A DNA stretch of 64,000 nt from Strongylocentrotus purpuratus (Eukaryota; Echinodermata; Echinoidea; Camarodonta; Strongylocentrotidae). Position numbers and translations under genes: made by a program. The stretch covers positions 10,333,274-10,397,273 of the forward strand of contig NW_022145609.1 in the NCBI RefSeq assembly GCF_000002235.5, read 5' to 3'. The notes beneath the pieces are model-generated. The model made no database searches, was not told where the DNA came from, and saw only the letters and a program-made list of their open reading frames with translations. Of the stretch, positions 33,001-44,908 are shown one piece after another (positions within the stretch are counted from its first letter, which is position 1; each line of letters opens with the position of its first letter).

Positions 33001-33238
33001 AACATATTCTCCGCAAGCTACAGTTATGGTTAAAAAACTTAAAGGGAAGGCAAAAAAAGTTATATTCTTCATTTAATCTTCGAATTCGGATTTGAAGCTA
33101 CAGAACATTAATTTATTTCCAGAAGATATTATTGACCGAAATACTAAGTGATTGGGTCTTTCTTGTGACCACCATGAACATTGCCCTTAAGTGCCAGTTT
33201 TAGATGATTGCGCTTCCTTCCCCTTAAGTCGCAGATAG

Positions 33239-33239
33239 A

Positions 33240-33328
<89 letters not shown>
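33239..33328. repeat. (TTA)n microsatellite
   Basis: About 29 uninterrupted ATT/TTA trinucleotides. The poly-asparagine frame on the minus strand is an artefact of this repeat. Confidence 0.97.
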
Positions 33329-33332
<4 letters not shown>

Positions 33333-33610
33333 GTTTTGAAGCATTATTTGACGTGTTCTAGATTGTAGTCTCGCGAAGACAGAAAGGGATTGAGTCCCAC
33401 AAAGGCTGAGGAATGGATGAAAAGACACAGTCCCCATGTCATCCCTTCATGTGTTGTGTGGGACTGTGGGTACATGGGGAGTGAGCTAGAGAGAGCGCAA
33501 CCCAGGGCGAAGAAGAGATGGAAAAGAGAGACCTCCAAAGTCTCTAAACCCCTCTCGCATCATTTTACATTATGTAAATACAATCAAAGACGTCGTTACT
33601 ACCTACATTA

Positions 33611-33722
33611 GGGACTTTTAGATTTGCACAACGACAACGTGGATTGCTACGATCGACGTCCTTTTAATGCACTGCCTTGAATGGACGTCACACGTATCAG
33701 TCCACGCAAATCTAAAAGTCCC
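33611..33722. mobile_element. ~112-bp MITE with GGGACTTTTAGATTTGC ends
   Basis: Perfect terminal inverted repeats GGGACTTTTAGATTTGC and GCAAATCTAAAAGTCCC, with TA on both sides. Very short interior. Confidence 0.75.
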
Positions 33723-33929
33723 TATTCTATCGGCTGTACCAGACTAATTTTCAAATGAAGGTAGCCCCCTTTCGTACGTCATGAATGCTTTTATCTGACA
33801 AAGCTGCAAATATGTAAATGAGAGTGTGTGTTTTTATCATTGCCTCTTACGGATGTTAATAATCAAAATAAAACCAATACACATTTCTGAAACGCACTTT
33901 CAGACGCTAATCACGCTATTAACGTCACT

Positions 33930-34270
33930 CATAGCGATAGCAAATATGGAGCTGATTGTTATGCCTATTCCTCTTCGACGCCTGTTTTAATTGGATGAAG
34001 CTGTCCAATATTCAAATTTTTGCATCACCTTTGTCTATTTCGTGCGTGCTCTTTCGATATAGCTAGAAATGATTGGGCATGATTGTGTAAGGCCCTTTCC
34101 TAGTATACCGATACAGATTTCTGAAGCGCTACCAGATATGGAGTTGATTGTTATGCCTATTCCTCTTCGATGTTTGTTTTAATTGGATAAAGCTGTCCAA
34201 TTTTCAAACTTTTGCAACACCATTGTCTATTTCGTGCGTGCTCTTTCGATATAGCTAGAATGATGGCGTA
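33930..34270. repeat. ~200-base tandem pair (TTGTTATGCCTATTCCTCTTC)
   Basis: Two units share ATTGTTATGCCTATTCCTCT, AAGCTGTCCAAT.TTCAAA and TTTCGTGCGTGCTCTTTCGA. Confidence 0.8.
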
Positions 34271-34279
34271 TGTGTATTT

Positions 34280-35213
34280 TTCTAGTATACATGTACTTAC
34301 TGCTATTGGCTGCAGCTGTCCAATTAAAGAGAGTGGGTACGCCCTTTGCGTTCTCCCTGCTCCTCGCAAGGCTCGGATCCCTTGATCAGGTATGACGGTA
34401 TCCTAAGAAAAGACTATGGATTGACTATGGAAAACGGTGTGTAACATTCTTACCTCTCTTATTTATATGTTATAGTTTAATGATTTGTGATTTAATGTTT
34501 ATATTAAGATTTTTAAAGTTTCTGTATAATTTGTATTCTCACTTTTGTACATTTGCATTTCGCATCCCAGAGAATTACGTACCGAACTCGTCTATATTTT
34601 TCTCAAAATGATAGTGAAACTAATCGTCCATTTCGCGGCCCATCGAATGGCAACAAACTGACTTGTGATGGCGCTTTACAGCAATTAAAAAGATATGACA
34701 GGTTCGGAGCAGTGACAACTCGCTTGTCGCGGAAGTTGTCGCTCATCTTGGCAAAGACGGCTTCGTGAAACACTTAGCTGACAAGTTGCGTGACAGTGGC
34801 GAGATGTCGTTGATCTTGTAGTTATGACGGTTTCGAGAAACGGCCCCCAGGGCGGCAAGGATGGGGGCCAAGGGGGCCTAATTCGTGCGAAAATGTGAAA
34901 ATCGCACTGGCCGGTATTGCGCTCAGTGGGGGAAGGGGGAACACTATTTTTTTTTTAAATCAACACTCATCCCACCTTTTTTTTGCCAGGCGAGAGAAAC
35001 ACGTTTTCCTAAAGGTTCGTTATTCCCAAGGTTCGTAATTCTGAAACAAATTTCAAATTCCAGGAGGTTCATAATTCCAAAGGAAACCGTATTTCATTTT
35101 TAACCTTAGGAAAATACGACATGTAACCGGGTTTTATGGAGGCGAACAAGTAAATCACTTTTTTGGTATGTCGATCATGTCTAAGTCTTGACTTTGACGC
35201 CCACGTAGGCAAG
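34280..35213. other. Gene-free DNA with a GGTTCGTAATTCC repeat fragment
   Basis: 34985-35150 carries AGGTTCGTTATTCC, AGGTTCGTAATTC, GGAGGTTCATAATTCC and a tail also found downstream of each signal-peptide exon in the array (for example 44970-45310). It is a dispersed element, not part of the array. Confidence 0.5.
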
Positions 35214-35221
35214 GGGCCTCG

Positions 35222-35492
35222 CAGTGGCGGATCCAGGGGGGGGGCCCGGCCCCCCCCCCCCCTTGAGAAAAAAAATCATGTAAAATCACGTGATTTTTAC
35301 CTTTTTTGGGGGTTGGCCCCCCCCCCCCCCTGGCGCTCAAGAGGGGGGGGGGTGCAAATGTGCTCACTACCCCCCCCCCCCCCCCCCCCCCCCACTGAGC
35401 GAATTTTTGGCCGGCGCGTTTTTCAAATTTTCGGGAGCAAAAAAAAAAAAAAGTTGGGCCCCCTCCCCTAAGAAATCCTGGATCCGCGCCTG
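35222..35492. mobile_element. 271-bp hAT-type MITE with G/C tracts, copy 1
   Basis: Ends CAGTGGCGGATCCAGG and CCTGGATCCGCGCCTG. Exact 8-base target duplication GGGCCTCG (35214-35221 and 35493-35500). The interior holds long G and C runs and AAATCACGTGATTTTT. Same family as 48383-48763. CAG...CTG ends with 8-bp duplications fit hAT. Confidence 0.9.
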
Positions 35493-35500
35493 GGGCCTCG

Positions 35501-35940
35501 TGATGGCTTCTGTATGGTGATGGTATGCCAGGTTTTTCTGTCTGCAGCCAGTCTTGATGCATCTGTCAGCCTTCTTATGGATCTTGCTTTGCAGACCTCT
35601 GAGATGCAGTCAAGCCATCTTTTGGATGGACGGCCTCTGGGTCGGTTTCCTGTGACGTTTCCTTCAACAGAAATTTTGGGGTATCTTGTGGGTTTCATTC
35701 GTAGGACGTGACCAAAATATTGAGTCTTTTAGTCGAGACTTTGTCCATGACATCTTGTTCGAGGTTGAAGGATTCTGTGATGTGTGTGTTTCGGAGCTTG
35801 TCTAGTCTTGTCACCTCCATGATGCGACGGAGGCATGCCATTTCAAATACTTGAAGCCTGTTGCTATGTTCTTTCCTTACTGTCCAGGATTTTGTCTAAG
35901 TGTACGAGTAGAAAATTGCGAAATGGCCGAGTAGCGTTTT
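35501..35940 (-). pseudogene. RTE-like LINE C-terminal fragment
   Basis: The minus strand reads TVRKEHSNRLQVFEMACLRR, IMEVTRLDKLRN, a frameshift, YFGHVLRMKPTRYPK, then GNRPRGRPSKRWLDCISEV and ASRLAADRKTWHTI. This order (E..RL..FEM.CLRRI, FGHVLRM, RGRP.KRWLD, A.DR..W) is the C-terminal tail of RTE-type endonuclease/reverse-transcriptase proteins. No polymerase motifs remain. Confidence 0.7.
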
Positions 35941-35967
35941 TCCCACATTAAACTTGAAACATACATG

Positions 35968-36187
35968 CAGGCGCGGATCCAGGATTTCTTAGGGGGGGGG
36001 GGAGGCGTCAAATTTGAAATTATGCGAGCCAAATATTGGTACGTACTGGTGACCTGCAGTGGCGTAATGATCATAAACGCGGGGGGGGGGGGGGGGGGGG
36101 GGGGGGAGGGGGAGAACAAGAAATCCGCATCACCCCACTCTCATAATTATGCAGTCCCCGCTGAACGTTTTTCAAAGTGGGTGGGGG
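35968..36187. mobile_element. Fragment of hAT-type MITE family and G tracts
   Basis: Starts CAGGCGCGGATCCAGG, the reverse end of the 271-bp family, followed by G runs (35991-36002 and 36080-36112). No right end was found; the LINE fragment starts directly after. Confidence 0.5.
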
Positions 36188-37345
36188 AGACTTGGGCCCC
36201 TGATTTTCTGTCTTTATGTCAATGATATAGGTAATTTACCTTTACATAATAAAACAAAGATATGTTTATATGCAGATGACACTGCTCTTTTTAACTGCGA
36301 TAATGATATGATTCGTATCCAGGCAAATTTACAGTCCGATTTGGATTTAATTACAGAATGGCTCCGACTTAATCGTATGTATTTACATCCACAAAAGACT
36401 AAGATTATGACTTTTGGTAATAAACGTAAATTACAAAATAAAAAAATGACAATTCAATTTGAAGGTGCATCCTTAGAGCATGTCGACAATATCAAATACC
36501 TTGGAGTAATTCTCGACTCTCAATTAAATTGGACATTACATATTCAGTATATCTCTAGTAAAATCTCACGTTCTATCGCTTGTATTAGAAGAATCAAACA
36601 TTTGACCCAAAACAAACAACTGAAACAGTTATATTATGCATTGATATTATCATATATAGATTATTGTTGTACGGTATGGGGAAATTGCTCGAAAACTAAA
36701 ATAACTCGGTTACAACTCGGTTTGGTTTTGAATACAGATTATTCAACTACACAATGTTCTTTATTAACTACCCTCAATTGGCAATCTGTTGAACAAAGAA
36801 TTAAATATCAAAAATGTATTTTAGTCTATAAGATATGGAATGATTTTGCACCAAAATACCTGAAACCATTGTCTGTTTTGCGACCCATTGTTTATAATAC
36901 TCGCCATACCACCCAAAACCGTCTACAAATACCATACCCTAAAACAGAATACAAAAAACGTTCCTTTTCATTCACCGGAAATTCTTTATTTAATAAGTTG
37001 CCATTGTCCGTCCAAAATTGCAAGTCACTAAACAATTTCAAGAAACAATGTAAACAGTTCTCTAACATGCTTTAACAACAAACAAAAACACATGAGAATC
37101 TGGCCTACGGGGGGGGGGGGGTCTCGACGTGCATCCCACGTGCGCCTCATGTAGTATTCAAATGTATACATGTTTTTATATATTGAGTTATATTGATGTT
37201 TCAATTTATGTTATGTTTTTATGTTTTATGTCATTGTTTGTATCATGTGGAGGGCTCCGTTGGAAAGCAGTTTCTTTTAACTGAATCGGACTACCCTCCA
37301 CTGTTTTACCAATTGTAATAAATAAAACATGAATAAATAAATAAA
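36188..37345 (+). pseudogene. 5'-truncated LINE: second half of reverse transcriptase, 3' end and tail
   Basis: The frame reads GPLIFCLYVNDIGN, then CLYADDTALF (the catalytic Y-A-D-D box), then LHPQKTKIMTFGNKRK, IKYLGVILDSQLNW, and a long C-terminal part ending at 37075 with SLFNKLPLSVQNCKSLNNFK. These are the palm and thumb motifs of a non-LTR element of the jockey/CR1/L2 group. The 3' UTR ends in AATAAATAAATAAA near 37320-37345, typical of such tails. The left edge is cut at the L-G-P-L motif. Confidence 0.8.
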
Positions 37346-37349
37346 TAAA

Positions 37350-37760
37350 AATAAGCATTTACGGTCAGGTAGAGCGTAGCGTAAATTGACATGGGGTCTA
37401 GGGGCGGAGACCCCGGAAGCTTAGGGGGTATGGGCATTTAATTACGGTCAGATGAGCATATTTTGAAACCTGTTTCGTGACACTGACAGGACACTAATTG
37501 GAGTGGGGTCCGGGGGCGGAGTCCCCAGAAGCTCAGGGTTTTCAAGCATTAAATTACCGTCAGATGAGCAGCATATAGGGGCCCGCCTTCGGTTTGTTCC
37601 AGTGGGCAGAGCTCCCAGAAGCTCATGGGTTTTATGTATACGGTCAGATGAGCTTCCTGGGGCCCGCCTTAGGGCATTAGGTCGAATCGAGGGGGCAGAG
37701 CCCCCTGAAGCCTAGGGGTTTTAGGCATTTACTTACAGTCAGATGAGCATAATAGTTGAT
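37350..37760 (+). repeat. TTTACGGTCAGATGAGC / GGGGCGGAGCCCC repeats
   Basis: About four units contain ACGGTCAGATGAGC, GGGG.CGGAG.CCCC and GAAGC.CAGGGTTTT. The reverse-oriented counterpart is at 60640-61100. Confidence 0.8.
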
Positions 37761-37835
37761 ACCTCATTTTTTTGTGAGACTGGCAGGTAACTATTCTTTC
37801 TTTCATTCACTCTTTCTTTCTATATCTCCTTAAAG

Positions 37836-38997
37836 CACGGGTGGCCAACCTTTTAAAGCTCGCGGGCCACATCTAACGATTGTCATAACTTGGCGGGCCG
37901 TAGGCCAGGCGGGGGGGGGGGGGGGGGGGGTAATCACATACGGGGTGTGCTGCTCTAATGGGTAACCTTTTTTACAAAAAGAATCCCTAAACTTGGTTCC
38001 CATTTTGAACAGAAATATCCTAAACATGGGTCCGTGTTTTCAAAAAAATTATTTAAAAAAAAATCAGGGTTTTAGCCATGCAAACACCCGAAATTTTTAT
38101 AAAATGGGCTTTACTTTCAACAAAAATCTGCCAAAACAAGGCAACCCTTAAAAATGAGTAGAGGTTACGAGGCTTCAGCGGCACACCCCGTCAAAACCAA
38201 ATCTGAAATCCCCCCCCCCCCCCACACACACACTCATGTACACACCTGCAATTTTGCAAACAACAAAATCAGTCGAACAAAATCAGGCTTACTTTTTTAG
38301 TGTGATTTCTGGCTAACAAAATATGAGGCAAAGTTGTTTATCTTTCTCTTCTATGAAGAAATACTTCAGAGATCAATCCGATTTAAAGTTTCTGTCTTCA
38401 TCAGAAACTTTCCTTTTCTTCGCACGTCTCGAAATCGATGCCATGTTGGTTGTTATTTCAAACAAAATCAATGACACAGCAGAAAGAATATAAGGGGACT
38501 ATCCACGATTAAGATTAATGAAAAAATTAAACGGCGGGAGAAAAGGGTTGTAAGTTTTAAGACAAGTATGGCATTTCAAACATATTTCTTGATTCACGAT
38601 CGATTGGGCAAAAAGAATTTCCATTTTCGGTTTAACTTAATAAAATTTGGAGTGGATTTTAAAAGATTATTATTATTGTTATTATTTGTATATTTACAAA
38701 GGTTACTGCATGTGGAAATAACAAACTGAAATTGACACGGCGAGTGATGTTAATGTCGTTAATGTAATGTAATGAGAGGGAATTTGAGGAGTTTTGTATA
38801 AGCCACGTAACGAATCAATATGTTGTGAATGATGAAAACAAATTATGGACATAGAGATAGCTGTGTGTAAATGTTTTACTCTATTTCATCGCTGTTATGC
38901 GGGCCGCATTTCATTCATTAAGTATTTTTATAATTACTTTTTCAATGCTCCGCGGGCCGCACAAGAAGAGCTCGCGGGCCGCAGGTTGGCCACCGTG
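37836..38997. mobile_element. 1162-bp non-autonomous hAT element
   Basis: Terminal inverted repeats CACGGGTGGCCAACCT and AGGTTGGCCACCGTG, with subterminal GCTCGCGGGCC. Exact 8-base target duplication CCTTAAAG (37828-37835 and 38998-39005). G and C runs inside, no transposase frame. Confidence 0.88.
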
Positions 38998-39239
38998 CCT
39001 TAAAGGGATAGACGAGTTCTGTTGCAGAGGGCACTACACGAAATAATTGTTGAAAAACTAAGTGTCAAATTTGAAAGAACATCCAATTTAAATGACAAAA
39101 TCATCTTTGTTTGATCATATATAAGAATAAGTGCAAAAACCATGCACTTGAAGACATTTACGGTCTGAAACAAGAACTCAACTATCCCTTTAATGTACTT
39201 TTTCCACACAAAAATGTTGGGGTAATGAAGGCCCCCGAG

Positions 39240-40126
39240 CCTCGCCATCGGCGGGCCCTGACATGTACGCCCTTAAATAAGCATATTTCTTACCTGACTG
39301 TAAATTTAGGAATTTGTCATTTTCCAACGCATAAAAAATTATAATTTACTAAAAAGTGAGGAAAAATCCAGGAAAATTATGCTTTTTTAGCAACATTTGT
39401 AAATCACCGTTATCGAATTAGAAATAAACTACGTTTGAATTTTATATGGGAGGCAACCCACAACCCCCCCCCCCCCCAAATCTACACCTTGTTGGCCGGA
39501 AATACGCAAATGATCTCCCCTACCTTTCTTCTTTTTCTCCTCTTTTCCTTTCCATTCCCTTTCTCTTCTCTCTTTTAGGTTTGTTGGGGGGGGGGGGGGC
39601 AAGGGTCTTTTGGCCCCTCCCCCATCCACGCGTGGTTGGAGGGATTAATCGCAAATGATCTCCCTTTCTTTTCACCATTATCTTTTTTTTCCCCTCTTTT
39701 TTGTTCCCTATTAGCTTTCCTCTTTCCCTTTTCCCATCCTTCTCTCTTTTTTTGGCGGGGGCAAGGGCCTTTTGCCCCATCCCCCGATCCACAACTTGTT
39801 GGCGAGAAAAATGCAACTGATATCCCCATTCTCTTACTTTTCTTTTCCTCTTCTCCCCCGCCCCTCTATCTCCTCTATTCCTTTTATCTTTCCCTTTCCT
39901 TCCCTTCTCTCTTATTTTGTGTTTGTTTGATGTGGATGGGGGGGGGGCAACAGACTGGGAGAAAATGTCCTTTTGTCCCCCCCCCCCCCTTCCGATCTCC
40001 TTCTTTTCCCCCTTTTTCTTTTCTTCTTCCTCTTCTTTCTTTCCTTCTCTCTCTCTCTCTCTCGCTCTCTCTTTTTTGCGGGGGGGGGGGGGCAAGGCCC
40101 ACTCGGCCCCCCTGGATCCACGCCTG
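39240..40126. mobile_element. G/C- and CT-rich composite element, copy 1
   Basis: Starts near GCCTCGCCATCGGCGGGCCC; ends CCCTGGATCCACGCCTG at 40126. The middle is an array of C/T-rich minisatellite units, each with a G run and GGGGGCAAGG. The block 39240-39450 is the reverse complement of 60310-60530, and the CT-rich array corresponds to the GA-rich one at 59697-60300. Confidence 0.6.
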
Positions 40127-40779
40127 CATACAGGTAGACCTGTCAAATAATGTTTAGAAATCCAAGTTTGATAGAAGATATAATCGATAATTTTTCGATA
40201 AATGAAGGCGAATTTTTAATGGAATAATCTCTTTTTTGTGTAAGTTATAATGGTCAGTAGACGTGTATCCGAAACCACATTTGACAGGAAAACAGCACCT
40301 CTTTCAAATCATTCGTACAAGTTTGATGACAAAATGTCGTTTAAAGCATTAACATATTACCGGACACTTAACCTATTAGCGGATACTTAACGCTATTATT
40401 TCGTGCTATACAGAAAAGGTTTTTAATAAATTGGCTCGGACAAGTAGGAGCTTGCAAAGAAAATACCCATGAATAAAAGCTGCTTATACTTGAAGTGATG
40501 AATATGTGGCACTTGGCGAGGATCGTCAAGACAATAGAGCTATTATTCATATTTTGTATAAGCAAAAAAAAATGGTCTTAATACCGAACATAAATTGATG
40601 TTCAATCTAACACTAGGATGAAAGTAAATTATTTTTAGAGATAATTACAATTTCAATTTATCGAAAGTACCATTAGTAGATAGACTCTAAGCGTTTCCGA
40701 ATTTAAAGAGAACTCTTTGAAAATGTCTCCTGTACATATTATTTGAGATCTCCTGTTTTCCCAATAGAAAAATACACAA

Positions 40780-41700
40780 CTGAGAACTCACTTATGGTGT
40801 TTGCGTACTACTTAAGGCATTAAAGCAGATCTGCAATAACATGACCAAAGTCTGAAAGTGGCATTTCACTTCTGTCTCTGCTATCGGTTTACAAAAAAAG
40901 TGAGTTTTCTGTTCCATTATGCTCAATATTCTGTAAATACGCAATCACTGCAGGTATTTCGATTGCCAGCTTAGGACCTATGTTTACAAAAAAATTGGTT
41001 AAATTGGTTAGCTATTTTATTATCAGGTGTTATGACTCTATTTTCTCTACTATACCTGAATTTGTATCTACATTGGTCACTTTATTCATGACATTTCCAT
41101 CACTCAAAAACTCGATAGAGGTTTTATACGTTTTACAACTATATCTTTCTTATTCATGTAGAAGAGGTTACTGTAATATTGTCTCTTTGCATTTCGGAGG
41201 ACTGTAGTTAGAGCATTTATGTACCTCTTGTATTCTTCCTCGGCTTTCTCCTGAAATTATGACGTCTGTAGTTCAGAATACAATTTGTGCTTCTTTTTGA
41301 CCTATTTTAAACAATCATTTATACACGGTTTTCTACCAATGCTTTTCCCCCTTTTCTGATTCTTCGAAGTTGATGCCATCATTGTTGTATGCGTGTAACA
41401 GATATGCGTAAAGCGGTCGTAAAATACAAAGTAGGAATCATTGCATTTTGTACAACTACTTACATTATTCCAATCATTTTTACCTAGATAGTCATGAAAT
41501 TTATTAATATATAGATTTCCAAAGGTACGAGATTCAGGCTTTTTGAGGTTTGTTTTACTAGCCTTCGTTTGATGTTCAAAGGCAACAAAGAAAGGAAAAT
41601 GATCTGATATATCAATTTGTATAACTCTAGCGTGAATAGAAGAAATTGTTATATCAATGTATATACCAGCGTTTTCCCGCCTTCTTTTGTCTTCAGTCAC
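40780..41700 (-). pseudogene. LINE ORF2 fragment, array unit 1
   Basis: The minus strand encodes the end of an APE-type endonuclease (QIDISDHFPFFVAF), the linker (KFHDYLGKNDWNNV, RKPCINDCLK, EYKRYINALTTVLRNAKRQ, YYSNLF) and ANQFNQFFVNIGPKLA, with stops and frameshifts. These are the blocks between nuclease and polymerase in jockey/CR1-type LINEs. Both the 5' part of the nuclease and the polymerase are missing. The same relic sits in every array unit, so it was present before the array grew. Confidence 0.7.
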
Positions 41701-41781
41701 GGCAGCCTTTTCAGAAATAAAAAGTTTGTCACCCAATCCCGAATTCATTACACTATGTTACTTGTACATCACCCTGAAACT

Positions 41782-44020
41782 CAGTGGCGTACCTGGGGTA
41801 CTCCGTCAGGGGGGGCAAGCGACCGAAACAAACAAAAAAGGCGATGCTAATTTTCACTTCTGGCGAGCGAGCAAAAAAAGTCTTTAAGTAACGTTTGGTA
41901 TATAAACTGGTATTGTTGCAAGTTGGGGTGGGAACATTCACTTGTTAGCGACGTTAATTTCATTTTTTTTGCAAACGAGCGTAGCGAGCAAGAAAAAAAT
42001 CACTCCTTTTGTATAAATTGCCACTTAAACTTGGTTCAATTGTCCCATGCAGGGCGCGGGAACAATATTGTGTTTAGGGTGATTTCATACCCATTTTAGC
42101 TAGCGAGCCTAAATACATCTTTCTCTCAATGAATTGCTATATAAAATTTGTTTCATTGTTGCAGGTCGGGGGCGGGCACAATCGTGTTTAAGGCAATGTC
42201 AATCCCATTTTGGCGGGCAGGCAACCCCCTACATTTCTCTTTTTAATGATATTGTAGCAGGTTAGTGGTGGGCACATAATTCCACGAGCTAGCGAGCGTA
42301 GCGAGCGAGCGAAAAAAATCACTTCTCGTTTGTAGGGAAAATATGGTACATAAAACTTAGGTTCATTGTTCCATGTCAGGGACGTGATTATTAAAAGCGG
42401 TGTTATTTCTATTTTGGCGAGCGAGCGTAGCGAGCGAGCAAAAAAATCAATTCTCTTTTGTAGGGAAAATATGGTACATAAACTTGGGTTCATTGTTCCA
42501 TGTCAGGGACGTGATTATTAAAAGCGGTGTTATTTCTATTTTGGCGAGCGAGCGTAGCGAGCGAGCAAAAAAATCACTTCTCTTTTATAGGGAAAATATG
42601 GTACATAAACTTGGGTTCATTGTTCCATGTCAGGGACGTGATTATTAAAAGCGGTGTTATTTCTATTTTGGCGAGCGAGCGTAACGAGCGAGCAAAAAAA
42701 ATCACTTCTCTTTTATAGGGAAAATGTGGTACATAAACTTGGGTTCATTGTTCCATGTCAGGGACGTGATTATTAAAAGCGGTGTAATTTCTATTTTGGC
42801 GAGCGAGCGTAGCGAGCGAGCAAAATTTTTGTAATGATAATTGGTTCATAAATTTCAGATTTTTTTGTTGCAGGGCAGGGCTTACACAATCATGTCTAAG
42901 GTGATGTTAATTCCGTTTTGGCGAGCACGAGCACACCAAAACTTCTTTGAATAACGTTTGGTACATAATTATTAACTGGTTGTTGCAGGTTGGGGCGGGC
43001 ACGTTAGCGGTATCAATTCCATTTTGGCTAGCGAGCATAGCGAGCAAGCAAAAAAAAATTCTCTTTTAATAGAAATTAATAAATAAACTAGTTTTTATTG
43101 GTGCAGGTCAGAATGGACGCAATCGCGTTTAACGCGATTCAATTCCTTTTTGGCGAGAGGGCGAAAAAACTCTTCCATTTTTAATGATATTGTTGCAGGT
43201 CAAGGGTGGGCACAATTGTTTCCAAATCAATATCTATTCATTTTATTCGCGAGCAAGTGTAGCGAGCGAGAAAAATGAATTACTCTCTTTTAGTAACATT
43301 TGGTACATACACTGTGTGTTATTGTTGCCATGGTTGCAGGTCGGGGCCCGTCGGGGCAGGCACAATTATATTCTAGGCAATGCTAATCCTTTTCTTTTTT
43401 CAGGGGGACGAGCAAGTGAAGACATTTAATACAAAATAGGCTAGCAAGCAGTTCGCGCCAGCGAAGAGTTTCGAATTTGTTATATCACTTATATTTTCCT
43501 ATTTTCATTTGTCTTAATTTTTCAGGGCCGTATGCGGAATATTTTTCTGGTGGGGGAGGGGGAAAGATGCGTTAAAATTTTTCGAAGAATCTCAAAAGCA
43601 AAAGGAGTGAAAGGAGTTCGAGCGACCGAACTGGTCATGAGGGTTACTTTTGCATTTTCAAAAGTAGAATTGAAGGATTTGGTATAGGCCTACACTACAT
43701 TTTCAGGAAAAAAACTGTACGTTTTCAAAATATCTGGGGTCAACTGCCCCCCCCCCCCCTGGTGCGTACGGCCATGGTCTTTTTTTTTTTTTAATTTCCC
43801 CATTTTTTTCCTTTCCTTTTCTTTTCCCTTTTTCTTCCTTTTCTCTTCTTCTTCCTTTTTTCTTTCCTTTTCCTTTTTTCCTTTTTTCTCTTTCTTTTCT
43901 TTTTTTTTTTTTTTCTTTCCTTTCCTTTTTTTTCTTTTCTTTCCCCTTTTTCTTTTTTTCCCCTGGAGCCCGTCAGGGGGGCACTCTGCCCCCCTGCCCC
44001 CCCCCATAGGTACGCCAGTG
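41782..44020. mobile_element. 2239-bp non-autonomous hAT element in array unit 1
   Basis: Ends CAGTGGCGTACCT and AGGTACGCCAGTG (one mismatch). Exact 8-base target duplication CTGAAACT (41774-41781 and 44021-44028). Units 2-5 carry the empty site ACCCTGAAACTCGTC. No transposase; the interior is an array with GCGAGCGAGCGTAGCGAGC motifs, then a T/C-rich tract (43776-43970) and C runs. Confidence 0.92.
42285..42840. repeat. ~127-base minisatellite inside the hAT element
   Basis: Four close copies contain GCGAGCGAGCGTAGCGAGCG, TAGGGAAAATATGGTACATA and GGACGTGATTATTAAAAGCG. More diverged relatives extend from about 41850 to 43440. Frames running across the copies are by-products. Confidence 0.85.
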
Positions 44021-44059
44021 CTGAAACTCGTCAAGTTCAATGTACAATTATATACTTAC

Positions 44060-44120
44060 CTTCATATTTGTTTCTTTTAAAGCCACCCCAAATTACATCT
44101 TCAATACTAAAAGAAGCCAT
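44060..44120 (-). CDS. Exon-like minus-strand ORF, array unit 1
   Basis: ATG (complement of 44118-44120, context AAAAATGG) opens MASFSIEDVIWGGFKRN then KYEG, ending at a strong GTAAGT donor. It lies about 725 bases from the plus-strand signal-peptide exon and points away from it. No homology recognised. Without splicing the frame ends a few codons later in this unit. It could be the first exon of an unknown gene or a chance frame kept by recent duplication. Confidence 0.3.
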
Positions 44121-44844
44121 TTTTTAATTTACAAACTGAAAAATGATACATATTAATGAAGGAGGATATCCAGCCTGCAATTATACATTATGAGGATTTC
44201 CTGGCATCTCGTTGTCCGGAAATATATCGTGTTTAGATATTGCGAGCGATTATAGCAAACAGTAAAAACAAAAAAAAGTAATTTGTATGTAAAAGTTACA
44301 TTACATCAGGTTACTTTGCTGTCAAATAAAATGATATACGGACACCTCGTTACCAAATATGTAGCTATTCAGGCACTTTGCTGCCTGAAATCATCCTGTT
44401 TCTAAATAATGCGAGTGAGTAAAGCGAGCTAGGAAGAAGTACCTGTTTTATCTCCTTATAAAATCACCTAGACTAGCGGTTTGTAATATCGTGGTAACGT
44501 ATAGTGTCCGATGCCTTACGAATTCGAACACATTTGGGCCCACAGGTGCAGAGTAATTTATCGAATCCCATTTGCATCGTGTTGTATGTGAGCGGCGGGC
44601 TTGACACAAACAAAAATATTTCAAGGATCAAATCAATATTTGTTAACGGACCTGGAGGACACCTCTTTTTAATCGTAAGCAGATGTCTACATATGAGACA
44701 AAAGAAAAATCAAGGCACCGCCACTAGCTCATCCCTGATCATAAATATGCTTTTGTTTCATCATCACGTCTGGCATAAACTAACGGCATTTTCCCATCAG
44801 TTGTTTGTTTGTTGAGGTACAGAACGGTTATCCTTATCTCCAAG

Positions 44845-44908
44845 ATGATTTCTTACCCGTGCATCCTTCTTTCGTGCTTCACGATTAGCGTGGTCGCTCA
44901 AAGTAATG
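44845..44908 (+). CDS. Signal-peptide-like first exon, array unit 1
   Basis: ATG at 44845 opens MISYPCILLSCFTISVVA followed by Q-S-N: a short polar start, a hydrophobic core and a V-x-A type cleavage site, which is a classical secretory signal. The reading ends at G|GCAAGT, a GC-type donor with perfect intron positions 3-6, leaving one base. That phase fits the IgGFc-binding exon at 63404, which supplies two bases. Unspliced, the frame stops after about 16 more codons. Unit 1 has proline where the others have leucine. Confidence 0.5.

Noticed and set aside
33144..33437. Poly-asparagine protein on the minus strand
   Set aside because: Direct translation of the (TTA)n microsatellite.
39446..40157. 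Proline-, phenylalanine- or lysine/glutamate-rich frames on both strands
   Set aside because: They come from C/T- and G/A-rich minisatellite text and G/C runs; no codon structure or splice signals.
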